NCBI GenBank assembly: GCA_934234275.1
Contig: CAKQHU010000003.1
Location: forward strand, 1-29,134
Origin: an uncultured Phascolarctobacterium sp.
GTDB taxonomy: Bacteria; Bacillota; Negativicutes; Acidaminococcales; Acidaminococcaceae
Reading direction: 5' to 3'
DNA: 29,134 nt
Every line of letters begins with the position of its first letter. Within the stretch, counting starts at the first letter, position 1. The translations under genes were made by a program, and so were the position numbers. Shown here one piece after another: positions 1 through 7,277 of this stretch. The notes below the pieces were generated by a model. That model saw nothing but the letters and a program-made list of their open reading frames with translations. It was not told the origin of the DNA and did no database searches.

Positions 1-917
1 AGAACCAGAACCGGCTTGCCTAAGGCAGGAGCCTCCTCCTGAATTCCGCCGCTGTCTGTGAGCACGATATCAACCTTAGCCATCAGATTGGCAAACGGTT
101 CATATTCCATAGGCTCAATCAGATGTACTCTGTCTAAATGTCCCAGCTCCTCGCGCACGATTTCACGCACCTTGGGGTTTTTGTGTACCGGGAAGATTGC
201 TTCCACATCGGAATGTGCTTCCAGTACGCTCTTCAAAGCGCGGTAAACATGACGCATAGGCTCGCCCAGATTTTCACGGCGGTGGGTAGTCATCAGAATC
301 AGACGATGACCGCTGGCAAATACCTTGTTGAACTCCTCGTCCTCAAAGCGGTAGCCTTCCTTCACCGTAGTCTGCAGAGCATCAATAACAGTGTTGCCTG
401 TTACCAGAATCTGCTCGGGGCAGATGTTTTCCTTCAGCAGATTAGCCTTGCTGGTAGAGGTTGGCGCAAAATGCATATCGGCAATCGCACCGGTCAGCTT
501 GCGGTTCATTTCCTCCGGGTAAGGAGAATATTTATTACCGGTACGCAGGCCTGCTTCCACATGGCCTACGGGAATCTGCGCATAAAAGGCAGCCAGAGCA
601 CCGGCAAAGGTAGTCGAGGTGTCACCATGCACCAGCACCATATCGGGCTTTGCTTCCTCCATAACGGATTTCAGGCCCATCAGCGCGCGTGTAGTAACAT
701 CATACAGGGTTTGACCTGCCGACATAATGTTCAAATCATAATCAGGCGTAATGCCAAACAAATCCAGTACCTGATCAAGCATCTCGCGATGCTGTGCGGT
801 AACTGCCACAATAGGCTGGATATATTCGGGATATTTACGCATTGCCAGCACCAGCGGGCACATTTTGATGGCTTCCGGACGAGTGCCGAAAACTGTCATT
901 AACTTTATCTTCTCCAC
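1..917 (-). CDS. wecB: UDP-N-acetylglucosamine 2-epimerase (non-hydrolysing), C-terminus cut by window edge
   Basis: Cytoplasmic enzyme that interconverts UDP-GlcNAc and UDP-ManNAc, the donor for ManNAc-containing surface polymers. The 305 visible residues carry the family signatures in order: GTRPEAIKM near the N-terminus (about residues 11-19), TAQHREM, HGDTSTTFAGALAAFY, HVEAGLRTG, PYPEEMNR, TTHRRENLGEP and, at the window edge, DSGGIQEEAPALGKPVL. Family members are about 370-380 residues, so roughly 70 residues are missing. The start is a GTG at 917, chosen because it gives the usual MEKIK(L/V)MTVFGTRPE N-terminus and has GGAGG seven bases upstream; the first ATG (899) would remove six conserved residues. 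It lies 15 bases after tagO on the same strand, so the two are probably co-transcribed. Function is well supported; the polymer made is unknown. Confidence 0.95.
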   Translation of the reverse strand, partial: MEKIKLMTVFGTRPEAIKMCPLVLAMRKYPEYIQPIVAVTAQHREMLDQVLDLFGITPDYDLNIMSAGQTLYDVTTRALMGLKSVMEEAKPDMVLVHGDTSTTFAGALAAFYAQIPVGHVEAGLRTGNKYSPYPEEMNRKLTGAIADMHFAPTSTSKANLLKENICPEQILVTGNTVIDALQTTVKEGYRFEDEEFNKVFASGHRLILMTTHRRENLGEPMRHVYRALKSVLEAHSDVEAIFPVHKNPKVREIVREELGHLDRVHLIEPMEYEPFANLMAKVDIVLTDSGGIQEEAPALGKPVLV

Positions 918-932
918 GGTTCTTCCTCCCCC

Positions 933-1952
933 TTATCTGTCGTTCAGAATACCGATTTTCTTAGCACCAACGGCAACTGCCGTAATAATAACCGCTATAA
1001 TAAGTGCGGCGTAGAAGCCGTCAAACTCTGCCCACAGCACAGCTGCGATACCGAGCACGGCTGTAATAGCATACATCAGCAGAACTGCCTGCTTCTGGTT
1101 CATGCCCATCGCCAACAGGCGGTGATGCAAATGGCCCTTATCGGGCTGGAAAATTGGGCGGCCATTGCTGTAGCGGCGCATAATCGCAAAGGCTGTATCC
1201 ATAATCGGCAGGCCCAGTGCAATCGCCGGTACAATCAGCGCTACGGTAGCAGCAGTCTTAACTGCGCCGTAAACCGAAATAGCTGCCAGCATATAGCCGA
1301 TGAACATACTGCCTGTATCGCCCATGAAAATAGTAGCGGGATTAAAATTATAGCGGATAAAGCCGATAATGCCGCCGGCCAGAGCCGCAGTCATTACAGC
1401 TATATGGTAATAACCCATCTGAACCGCAACCAGAATGACCGTCATCGAAGCGATAGCAGATACGCCTGCTGCCAGACCGTCAAGGCCGTCAATCAGGTTG
1501 ACAACGTTCGTAAAGCTGATAACCCAGAAAATTGTCAGCGGTACGGAAATAAACCATTCATTAAGATAAAAATAGCCGCCGAAGGGATTGTTCAGCCATT
1601 CGATACGGATATCAAAGGCCACAAGTACGCAGGCAGCAAAAATCTGCCCCAGCAGCTTAACCTTTGCCGGCAGCTGATATTTGTCATCCAGTACGCCTAC
1701 GATGGCAATCACGCTGCCGCCAAGCAGAATGCCGACAATATCTTTCGTCATTTCCAAGCTTGCCACTGCGGCAATCATAAAGGCAATATAGATAGCCAGA
1801 CCGCCAAGACGAGGCATAATCTTCTTATGCACCTTGCGGTTATCGGGCTTGTCAATCGCACCGATTTTAAAGGCTAATGTTTTAATATAAGGGGTCAGTA
1901 TATAGCTCACCAAAGCGGCAAGCAAAAAGGGAAAACCATAAGCACTTAACAT
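933..1952 (-). CDS. tagO: Undecaprenyl-phosphate GlcNAc-1-phosphate transferase (WecA/TagO, MraY family)
   Basis: Polytopic inner-membrane enzyme that transfers GlcNAc-1-P from UDP-GlcNAc to undecaprenyl phosphate, the first step of many surface polysaccharides. The 339-residue protein is full length for the family and shows the MraY-superfamily motifs: DD at residues 89-90 in VLDDKYQLPAK, NVVNLIDGLDGL at 149-160, NFNPATIFMGDTGS at 202-215 and the histidine motif HLHHRL at 274-279. About ten hydrophobic segments separate them. The ATG at 1952 has GGAG nine bases upstream. wecB follows 15 bases downstream, giving a lipid-carrier-plus-ManNAc-donor pair. A consensus-like promoter lies at 2020-2047. 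The symbol could equally be wecA; the sequence does not decide between a wall-polymer and an O-antigen/ECA-like role. Confidence 0.93.
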   Translation of the reverse strand: MLSAYGFPFLLAALVSYILTPYIKTLAFKIGAIDKPDNRKVHKKIMPRLGGLAIYIAFMIAAVASLEMTKDIVGILLGGSVIAIVGVLDDKYQLPAKVKLLGQIFAACVLVAFDIRIEWLNNPFGGYFYLNEWFISVPLTIFWVISFTNVVNLIDGLDGLAAGVSAIASMTVILVAVQMGYYHIAVMTAALAGGIIGFIRYNFNPATIFMGDTGSMFIGYMLAAISVYGAVKTAATVALIVPAIALGLPIMDTAFAIMRRYSNGRPIFQPDKGHLHHRLLAMGMNQKQAVLLMYAITAVLGIAAVLWAEFDGFYAALIIAVIITAVAVGAKKIGILNDR

Positions 1953-2019
1953 TTATTCTTTCTCCACCGGAATCTGATTCGTCGCACACAAAAAACACTA
2001 AACTATTCGTTCCTTATAT

Positions 2020-2047
2020 AGTATAACATTTTTGACACTTGCGTCAA
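2020..2047 (-). promoter_or_regulatory. Sigma-A-type promoter for tagO-wecB
   Basis: Read on the minus strand, TTGACG (2047-2042) and TATACT (2025-2020) are separated by 16 bases, pointing at tagO with a leader of about 60 bases. No other good promoter was seen between here and the gene. Confidence 0.55.
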
Positions 2048-2363
2048 TTACTTTTATTACAAAAATAATAGAACAAGCTATTTTTTCCGCAAAATGCTCC
2101 CGAATTATTCCCATTTATTATAGCATAATATCATTAAGGGAATATATCCTTTTGGCATAACTTATATATTGTTTTGTTTCGCCGACGATTCCTGCCGAAA
2201 ATTATTATGGATTTATCTTACATCGCAGACTTTTTACAGATGATTTTTCCGAAATAATCACCGTTCAGGCTTTTTTACCAGCATAATGCTTCTGTCTGCT
2301 GTAAATCTGCTCTGAAAAAAAGTCAAGTAAACATCTCCTCTATCGTAATATATCAGAAATTTA

Positions 2364-2372
2364 TGTTAAAAT
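2364..2372 (+). promoter_or_regulatory. Possible extended -10 promoter for the barrel-protein/hydrolase pair
   Basis: TG, one base, then TAAAAT forms an extended -10 about 57 bases before the gene. No good -35 lies 16-18 bases upstream, so this is a weak call. Confidence 0.3.
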
Positions 2373-2429
2373 TATAGTATTTTTATCCACTTTCTGCTAA
2401 AATAAAATTTAAGAAAGGGAGGGATGAGA

Positions 2430-3176
2430 ATGCTGTCCAAGAGCTCATTTTTCACAACAATTCTGCTGCTCCTGCCTGCTCTGGCAAGCGCACAGACAGC
2501 AGATGATGATCTGCAGCTGGAGCTGCGTTATTATGCACCTAAGCTGAAATTTACATCTAACGGAATTGTGCCTGCCGCTTACAGTAATTTTCGCGATACG
2601 CTCAACATTAAAAACGGTAATGCACCCGAATACAGGTTAAGCGGCAAAAACTGGTATGTAGATTACATAGCTATCCACGAAAAAGGCTATGCCTCGCACC
2701 ACATTCCTGCAAAAGGCAGCCTGATTCCGGCGGACAGCCGCACCAAGCTGAATCTGGACTATGCTTCCTTTAACTACTTATCTCCCATCAAAACAACAGA
2801 AAACGGCACAGCCTACTGGCTCGCAGGCCTGCGCTGTTACCGCTTCGATACTGCGTTGCAGTTCAGCAGCCCCGTACCGGCACTTAACAAAAAGTATGCT
2901 AAGCAGCTGAACCAGTTCGCTCCTGCCTTCGGCATCGGCGGCAAGCATTACCTTGATGAGGCACACCAACTGCAGCTTTACAGCGAGCTTTCCGGCTTAC
3001 CCTTAGGCGGCCGCGGACACACCTACGACCTTGATATCGGCGTAAAATACAGTCCTTGTAAAAACCTCAGCGCCAACGCCGGCTACCGTGTTCTGGATCT
3101 GAAAATCAAAAACGACGACGGCACCGGTCTGTACAAGCTTTCCGGCTGGTACGGCGGCCTGAGCTACAGCTTTTAA
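2430..3176 (+). CDS. Outer-membrane beta-barrel protein, function unknown
   Basis: Probable outer-membrane protein of 248 residues. The N-terminus is a signal peptide (basic start, hydrophobic run FFTTILLLLPALASA) with a likely signal-peptidase I cut after ASA, before QTADDD. The mature part alternates polar and hydrophobic residues in short strands (LQLELRYYAPKLKF, ANAGYRVLDLKIK) and ends in WYGGLSYSF, the aromatic C-terminal signature recognised by the BAM machinery. This implies a diderm host. Two ATGs are possible; the one at 2424 touches the GGGAGGG ribosome site, whereas the one at 2430 has normal spacing and was chosen. A secreted hydrolase gene follows 35 bases downstream. I do not recognise a named family; a small OmpW- or OprD-unrelated barrel of about 12 strands or fewer is a guess. 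Confidence 0.75.
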   Translation: MLSKSSFFTTILLLLPALASAQTADDDLQLELRYYAPKLKFTSNGIVPAAYSNFRDTLNIKNGNAPEYRLSGKNWYVDYIAIHEKGYASHHIPAKGSLIPADSRTKLNLDYASFNYLSPIKTTENGTAYWLAGLRCYRFDTALQFSSPVPALNKKYAKQLNQFAPAFGIGGKHYLDEAHQLQLYSELSGLPLGGRGHTYDLDIGVKYSPCKNLSANAGYRVLDLKIKNDDGTGLYKLSGWYGGLSYSF

Positions 3177-3211
3177 CATTTTATTATGAAAACCCAAGAG
3201 GAGGTTCCGGC

Positions 3212-4294
3212 ATGAAAACAATCACCGCTTTACTTATGGCAACGCTTATTATGTGTCCCTGCAGCAGCATCATGGCTAAAAATCCTGCTGCCTCTGTAAC
3301 CGACAAAGCGCAAAAGGCATCAATTTCTACCATTAAAGATTTGGATAACGGGCGTTTATACGTAATGGATTATACGGCAGACTATAAGCTGGACAAAATG
3401 CTGCAGCAGAATGTCAACAGCGTTGACACCATGCTGGCCTTCGTCGGCAGGGAGCTTCTTGGCGCAGCTAAACCGGCGCCGGGCGCTATTGATGCCGGCT
3501 GCAGTGCCTTCGCCGGACGCACGGAAGAAGGCAAGCCTATCTACGGGCGCAACTTTGACTATAAAATGAAAATGACTGCCGTAATGGTACGCACCACTCC
3601 TAAAGACGGCTATCGCTCTATCGGTATGGCAGATGCAGGTTGGGTAGGATACGATATCGGCAGCCTCAGCGACGGCAAGAGTGATTTATCGGCAGCAGTA
3701 GCAATGCCATACCTGATTATGGACGGTATGAACGAAAAGGGCCTTGCTGTCAGCGTGCTGAAGCTCGACGGCAAGCCTACGCACCAACGCACCGGCAAGC
3801 CTCAGATTACAACAACAGCTGCTCTGCGCCTGATGCTTGATAAGGCAGCCAATGTAGACGAAGCTTTAGCATTATTGGAAAAATATGATATGAATTCATC
3901 CATGGAAACTGCCAACTTCCATTTTCTGCTCAGCGATGCAGACGGGAAAAACGTTGTTTTGGAATATACTATTGATGATATGACCGTTATCGATACCAAT
4001 TATGTTGCCAACCATTATCTGGCACCCAAAATGCATGGATTGGGACACGCCTATGACCGCTTTGCAGTACTGGATTCTGCTGTAAAGTTTAAAAAGAGCA
4101 TCTTTACGCCCTTTGAAGCTATGTCCCTGCTTTCCCTGGTCAGCCAGCCGGAAACCGAAGAAGCAACCAGCATGACGCAATGGTCCGTAGTATATAATCT
4201 GCATGACCTGACAGCGCAGGTTGCCATCCGCAGAAATTATGATAAGCTGTTCAACTTTACGCTGGCAGATTTAAGCGGCAAGGCTAAAATCTAA
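3212..4294 (+). CDS. Secreted Ntn-type linear amide C-N hydrolase (choloylglycine hydrolase/penicillin acylase-like)
   Basis: Predicted exported amidase of 360 residues. A signal peptide covers about residues 1-22 (cut near IMA/KN). About 75 residues later comes the motif GCSAFAG, with Cys97 as the expected N-terminal nucleophile after self-cleavage of Gly96-Cys97. Spacing matches choloylglycine hydrolases: Cys97, Arg113 and Asp116 (in GRNFDY) correspond to Cys2, Arg18 and Asp21 of bile salt hydrolases. Further candidates for conserved residues are TNYVANHYL (Asn) and AYDRF (Arg). The long propeptide is more like the C45/acyl-transferase branch than classical bile salt hydrolases, which start directly at the Cys. 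The ATG has GAGGAGG nine bases upstream, and the gene is in an apparent operon with the barrel protein. Substrate is unknown: bile salts, N-acyl amides or beta-lactams are all possible. Confidence 0.82.
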   Translation: MKTITALLMATLIMCPCSSIMAKNPAASVTDKAQKASISTIKDLDNGRLYVMDYTADYKLDKMLQQNVNSVDTMLAFVGRELLGAAKPAPGAIDAGCSAFAGRTEEGKPIYGRNFDYKMKMTAVMVRTTPKDGYRSIGMADAGWVGYDIGSLSDGKSDLSAAVAMPYLIMDGMNEKGLAVSVLKLDGKPTHQRTGKPQITTTAALRLMLDKAANVDEALALLEKYDMNSSMETANFHFLLSDADGKNVVLEYTIDDMTVIDTNYVANHYLAPKMHGLGHAYDRFAVLDSAVKFKKSIFTPFEAMSLLSLVSQPETEEATSMTQWSVVYNLHDLTAQVAIRRNYDKLFNFTLADLSGKAKI

Positions 4295-4316
4295 ATTATA
4301 ACCATATACCTTAAGC

Positions 4317-4359
4317 AAAAAGAAGCTGACAGGCACCTGTGTGCCGCAGCTTCTTTTTT
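4317..4359. terminator. Bidirectional rho-independent terminator
   Basis: A long hairpin pairs AAAAGAAGCTG with CAGCTTCTTTT and contains an inner GGCAC/GTGCC stem, followed by six T. The A-run on the left makes it usable from both sides, so it closes the hydrolase unit (plus) and the polymerase operon (minus), whose last gene ends at 4372. Confidence 0.85.
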
Positions 4360-4371
4360 GTATAACTGCTT

Positions 4372-4575
4372 TCAGCATTCCCAATCAGCTTGCTGCTTCT
4401 CCCGCTCCTCCATCTGCAGGCGCACCCGCTGCGCCGTACTGCTTACGGCAGCAGAGTGTCCCTCCAGCGCTGCGAAGGGTGCAAACTGTGCCGCCCGCTC
4501 TGTAAGCGGCATCTGCCGATGCCTTTTTGATACATGATGCGGCAGATTGATGATATCCGCATAATTATCACTCAT
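4372..4575 (-). CDS. Small protein paired with Y-family polymerase (YolD-like)
   Basis: A 67-residue protein whose core, LPHHVSKRHRQMPLTERAAQFAPFAAL, resembles small proteins found next to UvrX/UmuC-type polymerases in many Clostridia; this is recalled family knowledge, not a search result. The C-terminus is a charged helix (RVRLQMEEREKQQADWE). It starts inside the polymerase stop codon (ATGA overlap at 4572-4575), which indicates translational coupling and a partner role, perhaps as a regulator or stabiliser of the polymerase. It is the last gene before the shared terminator at 4317-4359. Confidence 0.7.
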   Translation of the reverse strand: MSDNYADIINLPHHVSKRHRQMPLTERAAQFAPFAALEGHSAAVSSTAQRVRLQMEEREKQQADWEC

Positions 4576-6047
4576 GCCTTGTGCCCTCCTATCTGTTCGT
4601 TGCGCTCCTTGGCTGTTGCCCCGTCAAGCAGGCTCATGCCCTTCAACACAGCATTCTTGCCAAAGCGCCGCTTAATCTCCAGCTGTGCCTGCTGCAGTCT
4701 GTTTTCGCGCTGCCCTGCAGCCTGCTGCACTGCCTCATCACCGAAATCAAACAGGCTCAGCTCCCGTTCCTGCTTTTTTGCCGCAGCCTGCGCCGGAAGC
4801 ACATGATTCGCCGCCAATGTCAGCCGCCGCACCAAAAGATTGCTGTCCGTAATGCGCTCATACAAATCCGCTGCCGCCTGCACCAGCAGTTTAGATGAAG
4901 AAGAAAAGCTCCCCAGATTAAAGCTGCCATGCGCATGCTGCGGCACCCTGCGCCCGTAACGGTCAACCTTAACCGCGCCTTGGTAGCTGCTGCCCTGCTT
5001 CAAATTGTCGATATCATAACCCACTGTAAGCACAATCTGGTCGGTCACCAGCGCCTTGCTCACCAGCTCCAGCGCCAACGCATCCGCCATCTCGCGCAGC
5101 ACCAAAAGCGCCTCCGCCGATTCATACGCACGATGCAGCACCTGCCCCGAGCTCAGGCTGCAGACCTGCGGCCGGTAGGCCTTCACATCGGCAATCGTAC
5201 AAGGCTCCCAGCCCCAGGCGTGGTCAATCAGAAGCTCCGCATTTTTACCGAAAAGACGGTACAGCAGCTCTTCATTATATACCGAGCAGCGCGCTATATC
5301 ACCCATAGTATATATGCCTCTGGCCTCCAGCTTGCTTGCGTAGCCACGGCCTACGCGCCAGAAATCCGTCAGCGGCCGGTGCTGCCACAGCTCACGCCTG
5401 AAGCTCTGCTCGTCCAGCTCCGCAATACGCACGCCGTTGGCATCCGCCGCAATATGCTTCGCCCGCACATCCATCGCTACCTTCGCCAAAAACAAATTGG
5501 TGCCGATGCCTGCGGTAGCGGTAATACCCGTTTCACGCAAAACATCCAGAATAATACGCATCGCCAGTTCCCGCGCCGTCAAGCCGTAAAGCTCAAAATA
5601 TTGCGTTACATCCATAAACACCTCGTCCACAGAATAGACGATGATATCCTCCGGTGCCACATAACGCAGATAAATTTCGTAAATCCGCGTGCTGTATTCC
5701 ATGTAATAGGCCATCCGCGGCGGCGCAATAATAAAATCCAGTGCCAGCTGCGGCTCGGCCTGCAGCTGTGCATAGGAGCATGACGAACCGCAAAGCTGCC
5801 TGCCGGGAGCAGCAAAACGCCGCGCGGCATTTATCCGCTGTACATGCTGCTTCACTTCAAACAAGCGCCCGCGCCCGGGAATGCCATAGCTTTTCAGTGA
5901 CGGAGTCACCGCCAGACAAATAGTTTTATCCGTCCGCCGTTCATCCGCCACTACCAGATTAGTATCCAAAGGATCAAGTCCGCGCTCACGACATTCTACC
6001 GACGCATAAAACGATTTTAAATCTATAGAAATATAAGTACGCTGCAA
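4572..6047 (-). CDS. Y-family translesion DNA polymerase (DinB/UmuC/UvrX type)
   Basis: Lesion-bypass DNA polymerase, 491 residues. The palm carries the metal-binding residues Asp9 in the opening YISIDLKSFYASVE motif and Asp141-Glu142 in YSVDEVF; Tyr14 aligns with the steric-gate Phe of E. coli DinB. The thumb HhH region follows (TDFWRVGRGYASKLEARGIYTMGDIA), then the little finger (about residues 290-430). It is longer than chromosomal DinB (about 350) because of an insertion around residues 60-105 and a C-terminal extension with an LSLFDF motif, a plausible beta-clamp-binding peptide. This fits the UvrX/UmuC group of Firmicutes. The start is TTG at 6047, with AAGGAGG eight bases upstream; no ATG lies near. 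It overlaps the 67-residue partner by four bases. Confidence 0.92.
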   Translation of the reverse strand: MQRTYISIDLKSFYASVECRERGLDPLDTNLVVADERRTDKTICLAVTPSLKSYGIPGRGRLFEVKQHVQRINAARRFAAPGRQLCGSSCSYAQLQAEPQLALDFIIAPPRMAYYMEYSTRIYEIYLRYVAPEDIIVYSVDEVFMDVTQYFELYGLTARELAMRIILDVLRETGITATAGIGTNLFLAKVAMDVRAKHIAADANGVRIAELDEQSFRRELWQHRPLTDFWRVGRGYASKLEARGIYTMGDIARCSVYNEELLYRLFGKNAELLIDHAWGWEPCTIADVKAYRPQVCSLSSGQVLHRAYESAEALLVLREMADALALELVSKALVTDQIVLTVGYDIDNLKQGSSYQGAVKVDRYGRRVPQHAHGSFNLGSFSSSSKLLVQAAADLYERITDSNLLVRRLTLAANHVLPAQAAAKKQERELSLFDFGDEAVQQAAGQRENRLQQAQLEIKRRFGKNAVLKGMSLLDGATAKERNEQIGGHKA

Positions 6048-6079
6048 CTTCTTCTCCTCCTTTACTATCGGCTTTGTTT

Positions 6080-6085
6080 CTATTA
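6080..6085 (-). promoter_or_regulatory. Probable -10 element of the Y-family polymerase operon
   Basis: On the minus strand, TATAAT lies about 35 bases before the TTG start, with a weak -35 (CAGACA) 17 bases upstream. I see no clear LexA/DinR box (GAAC-N4-GTTC) here, so SOS control is not shown by the sequence. Confidence 0.4.
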
Positions 6086-6143
6086 TAGCACTTTTAAGCG
6101 TACATGTCTGTAATATTATAAAAATATTTTCGTATTTATAGTG

Positions 6144-6176
6144 AAAGAAAATCCCCTGCCCACAAGCAGGCAGGGG
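6144..6176 (-). terminator. Terminator of yitT
   Basis: On the minus strand CCCCTGCC pairs with GGCAGGGG across an 8-base loop and is followed by ATTTTCTTT. It lies 15 bases after the yitT stop codon. Confidence 0.7.
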
Positions 6177-6190
6177 AAGAAAGTATAAGC

Positions 6191-7087
6191 TTATTCATGC
6201 TTCTCCGGGAATTTAGGTCTGGGGAAGTTAGGACCGGACGGCTTAAGCGTAAAGCCACGGCCAAAGACATCGTTAACATCACTGATAATCATAAAAGCAC
6301 TGGGGTCAATCTCGCGCACAATGGAGCGCACCTTCGCCAGCTGCGTCAGCTTGATGACTACAAAAACCAGCTCACGGTGACGATGCGTAAAGCAGCCCTC
6401 GCCGCTGATATAGGTAACACCGCGGCCGACGATTTTAATAATCGCTTCCGCAATTTCCTCGTGATGCTCACTGATAATGATAACCTTCTTTTTATAATCA
6501 AAGCCTGTTGTAAACGCATTACAGGTTTTGGTCATCACAAAAAAGGTAAGCAGAGTATACAGCACCGGCTCAATACCGAATAAGGAAACGCTCGCCAGCA
6601 GCAGGCAGATGTTGAAGGCAAAGCCGGTTGTACTGATAGAGATAGAATAATTTTTCTGGATAATAGCGCCGATAATATCCGTACCGCCGCTGGAGCCGCC
6701 CACACGGTACATGCACGCAGCGCCGATGCCGTAAAGCACGCCGCCGGCAATGCAGGCCAGCAGCTTGTCATGCACTACAGTATAGGTTGACAAAAAATGA
6801 AAGAAATCCAGAGATACAGAAAAAGCAATAATACCATAAAGCGCGCTGACAGTATATTCCCTGTCCATATACTTGTAGGCCAAAAAGAACAGCGGCACGT
6901 TGCAGATTAAGCTGGTGGCACCCATCGGCAGGCCGGCAACATAATAGGCAAGTACGGCAACGCCGCCAATGCCGCCGCTGAGCATCTTATTAGGCATGTA
7001 AAAGGTATTCATTGCAATGCCCATAATAGCACAGGCCAAGGTCACCATAGCATAATGGTAAAGTTTCTTCTTCAAAGCGGGATTCAT
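6191..7087 (-). CDS. yitT: YitT family membrane protein (DUF161 + DUF2179)
   Basis: Integral membrane protein of 298 residues. The first ~190 residues hold about five to six hydrophobic segments (YHYAMVTLACAIMGIAM; LACIAGGVLYGIGAACM) with the conserved loop RVGGSSGGTDIIG typical of the YitT family. The C-terminal ~90 residues form a soluble DUF2179-type domain (KKVIIISEHHEEIAEAII, GRGVTYISGEG, ISDVNDVFGRGF). Family function is not established. A longer reading frame begins at 7165, but the ATG at 7087 (MNPALKKK) has AAAGGAG seven bases upstream and was chosen. It is a single gene with its own promoter (7138-7165) and terminator (6144-6176). Confidence 0.9.
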   Translation of the reverse strand: MNPALKKKLYHYAMVTLACAIMGIAMNTFYMPNKMLSGGIGGVAVLAYYVAGLPMGATSLICNVPLFFLAYKYMDREYTVSALYGIIAFSVSLDFFHFLSTYTVVHDKLLACIAGGVLYGIGAACMYRVGGSSGGTDIIGAIIQKNYSISISTTGFAFNICLLLASVSLFGIEPVLYTLLTFFVMTKTCNAFTTGFDYKKKVIIISEHHEEIAEAIIKIVGRGVTYISGEGCFTHRHRELVFVVIKLTQLAKVRSIVREIDPSAFMIISDVNDVFGRGFTLKPSGPNFPRPKFPEKHE

Positions 7088-7137
7088 AAAATTCTCCTTT
7101 GCAAGCAAAATATTCTGAATATGTTTTTTATGTATAT

Positions 7138-7165
7138 ATTGTAACACTTTAACGCAGAAAGGCAA
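7138..7165 (-). promoter_or_regulatory. Promoter of yitT
   Basis: Minus strand TTGCCT (7165-7160), 16-base spacer, TACAAT (7143-7138), about 50 bases before the ATG at 7087. Confidence 0.55.
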
Positions 7166-7213
7166 CTACTAAATATTTTTCTCGGCAAAATCCCGAACGT
7201 TCGAAAAAAATTC

Positions 7214-7242
7214 TTGCTATGAAGGCATAAGCAGTATAAAAT
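7214..7242 (+). promoter_or_regulatory. Promoter of the ispE operon with overlapping palindromes
   Basis: TTGCTA (7214-7219), 17 bases, TAAAAT (7237-7242). An inverted repeat CAGTAT-N6-ATACTG (7232-7249) covers the -10, and the palindrome TGTATACA (7248-7255) sits just downstream at the expected start of transcription. A third palindrome, CGAACGTTCG (7194-7203), lies upstream. The TGTATACA box fits the general GT...AC operator pattern of GntR/FadR-type regulators, so the GntR protein encoded in this operon could bind here; that link is inference. Confidence 0.5.
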
Positions 7243-7277
7243 AATACTGTATACAACATTAGGCAGGTGAACTTATA

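Larger units (their letters stand above)
1953..2429. other. Divergent intergenic region between tagO and the barrel-protein gene
   Basis: About 480 bases, very AT-rich, without a convincing ORF on either strand. It holds the tagO promoter (2020-2047). An interrupted inverted repeat is present, TATTCCC at 2106-2112 with GGGAATA at 2138-2144. A possible extended -10 (TG-T-TAAAAT, 2364-2372) faces the gene at 2430. The rest shows nothing I can assign. Confidence 0.5.

Noticed and set aside
138..902. Long plus-strand frame opposite wecB
   Set aside because: It is the antisense shadow of wecB; its composition is atypical and the minus strand carries all family motifs.
2106..2144. TATTCCC/GGGAATA inverted repeat as a terminator
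   Set aside because: Arms are only 7 bp with a 25-base interval, no T-run, and no gene ends nearby; kept only as a note in the intergenic entry.
7194..7203. SOS (DinR/LexA) box CGAACGTTCG
   Set aside because: The consensus needs a four-base spacer between GAAC and GTTC; here the halves are adjacent, and the flanking genes are not SOS genes.
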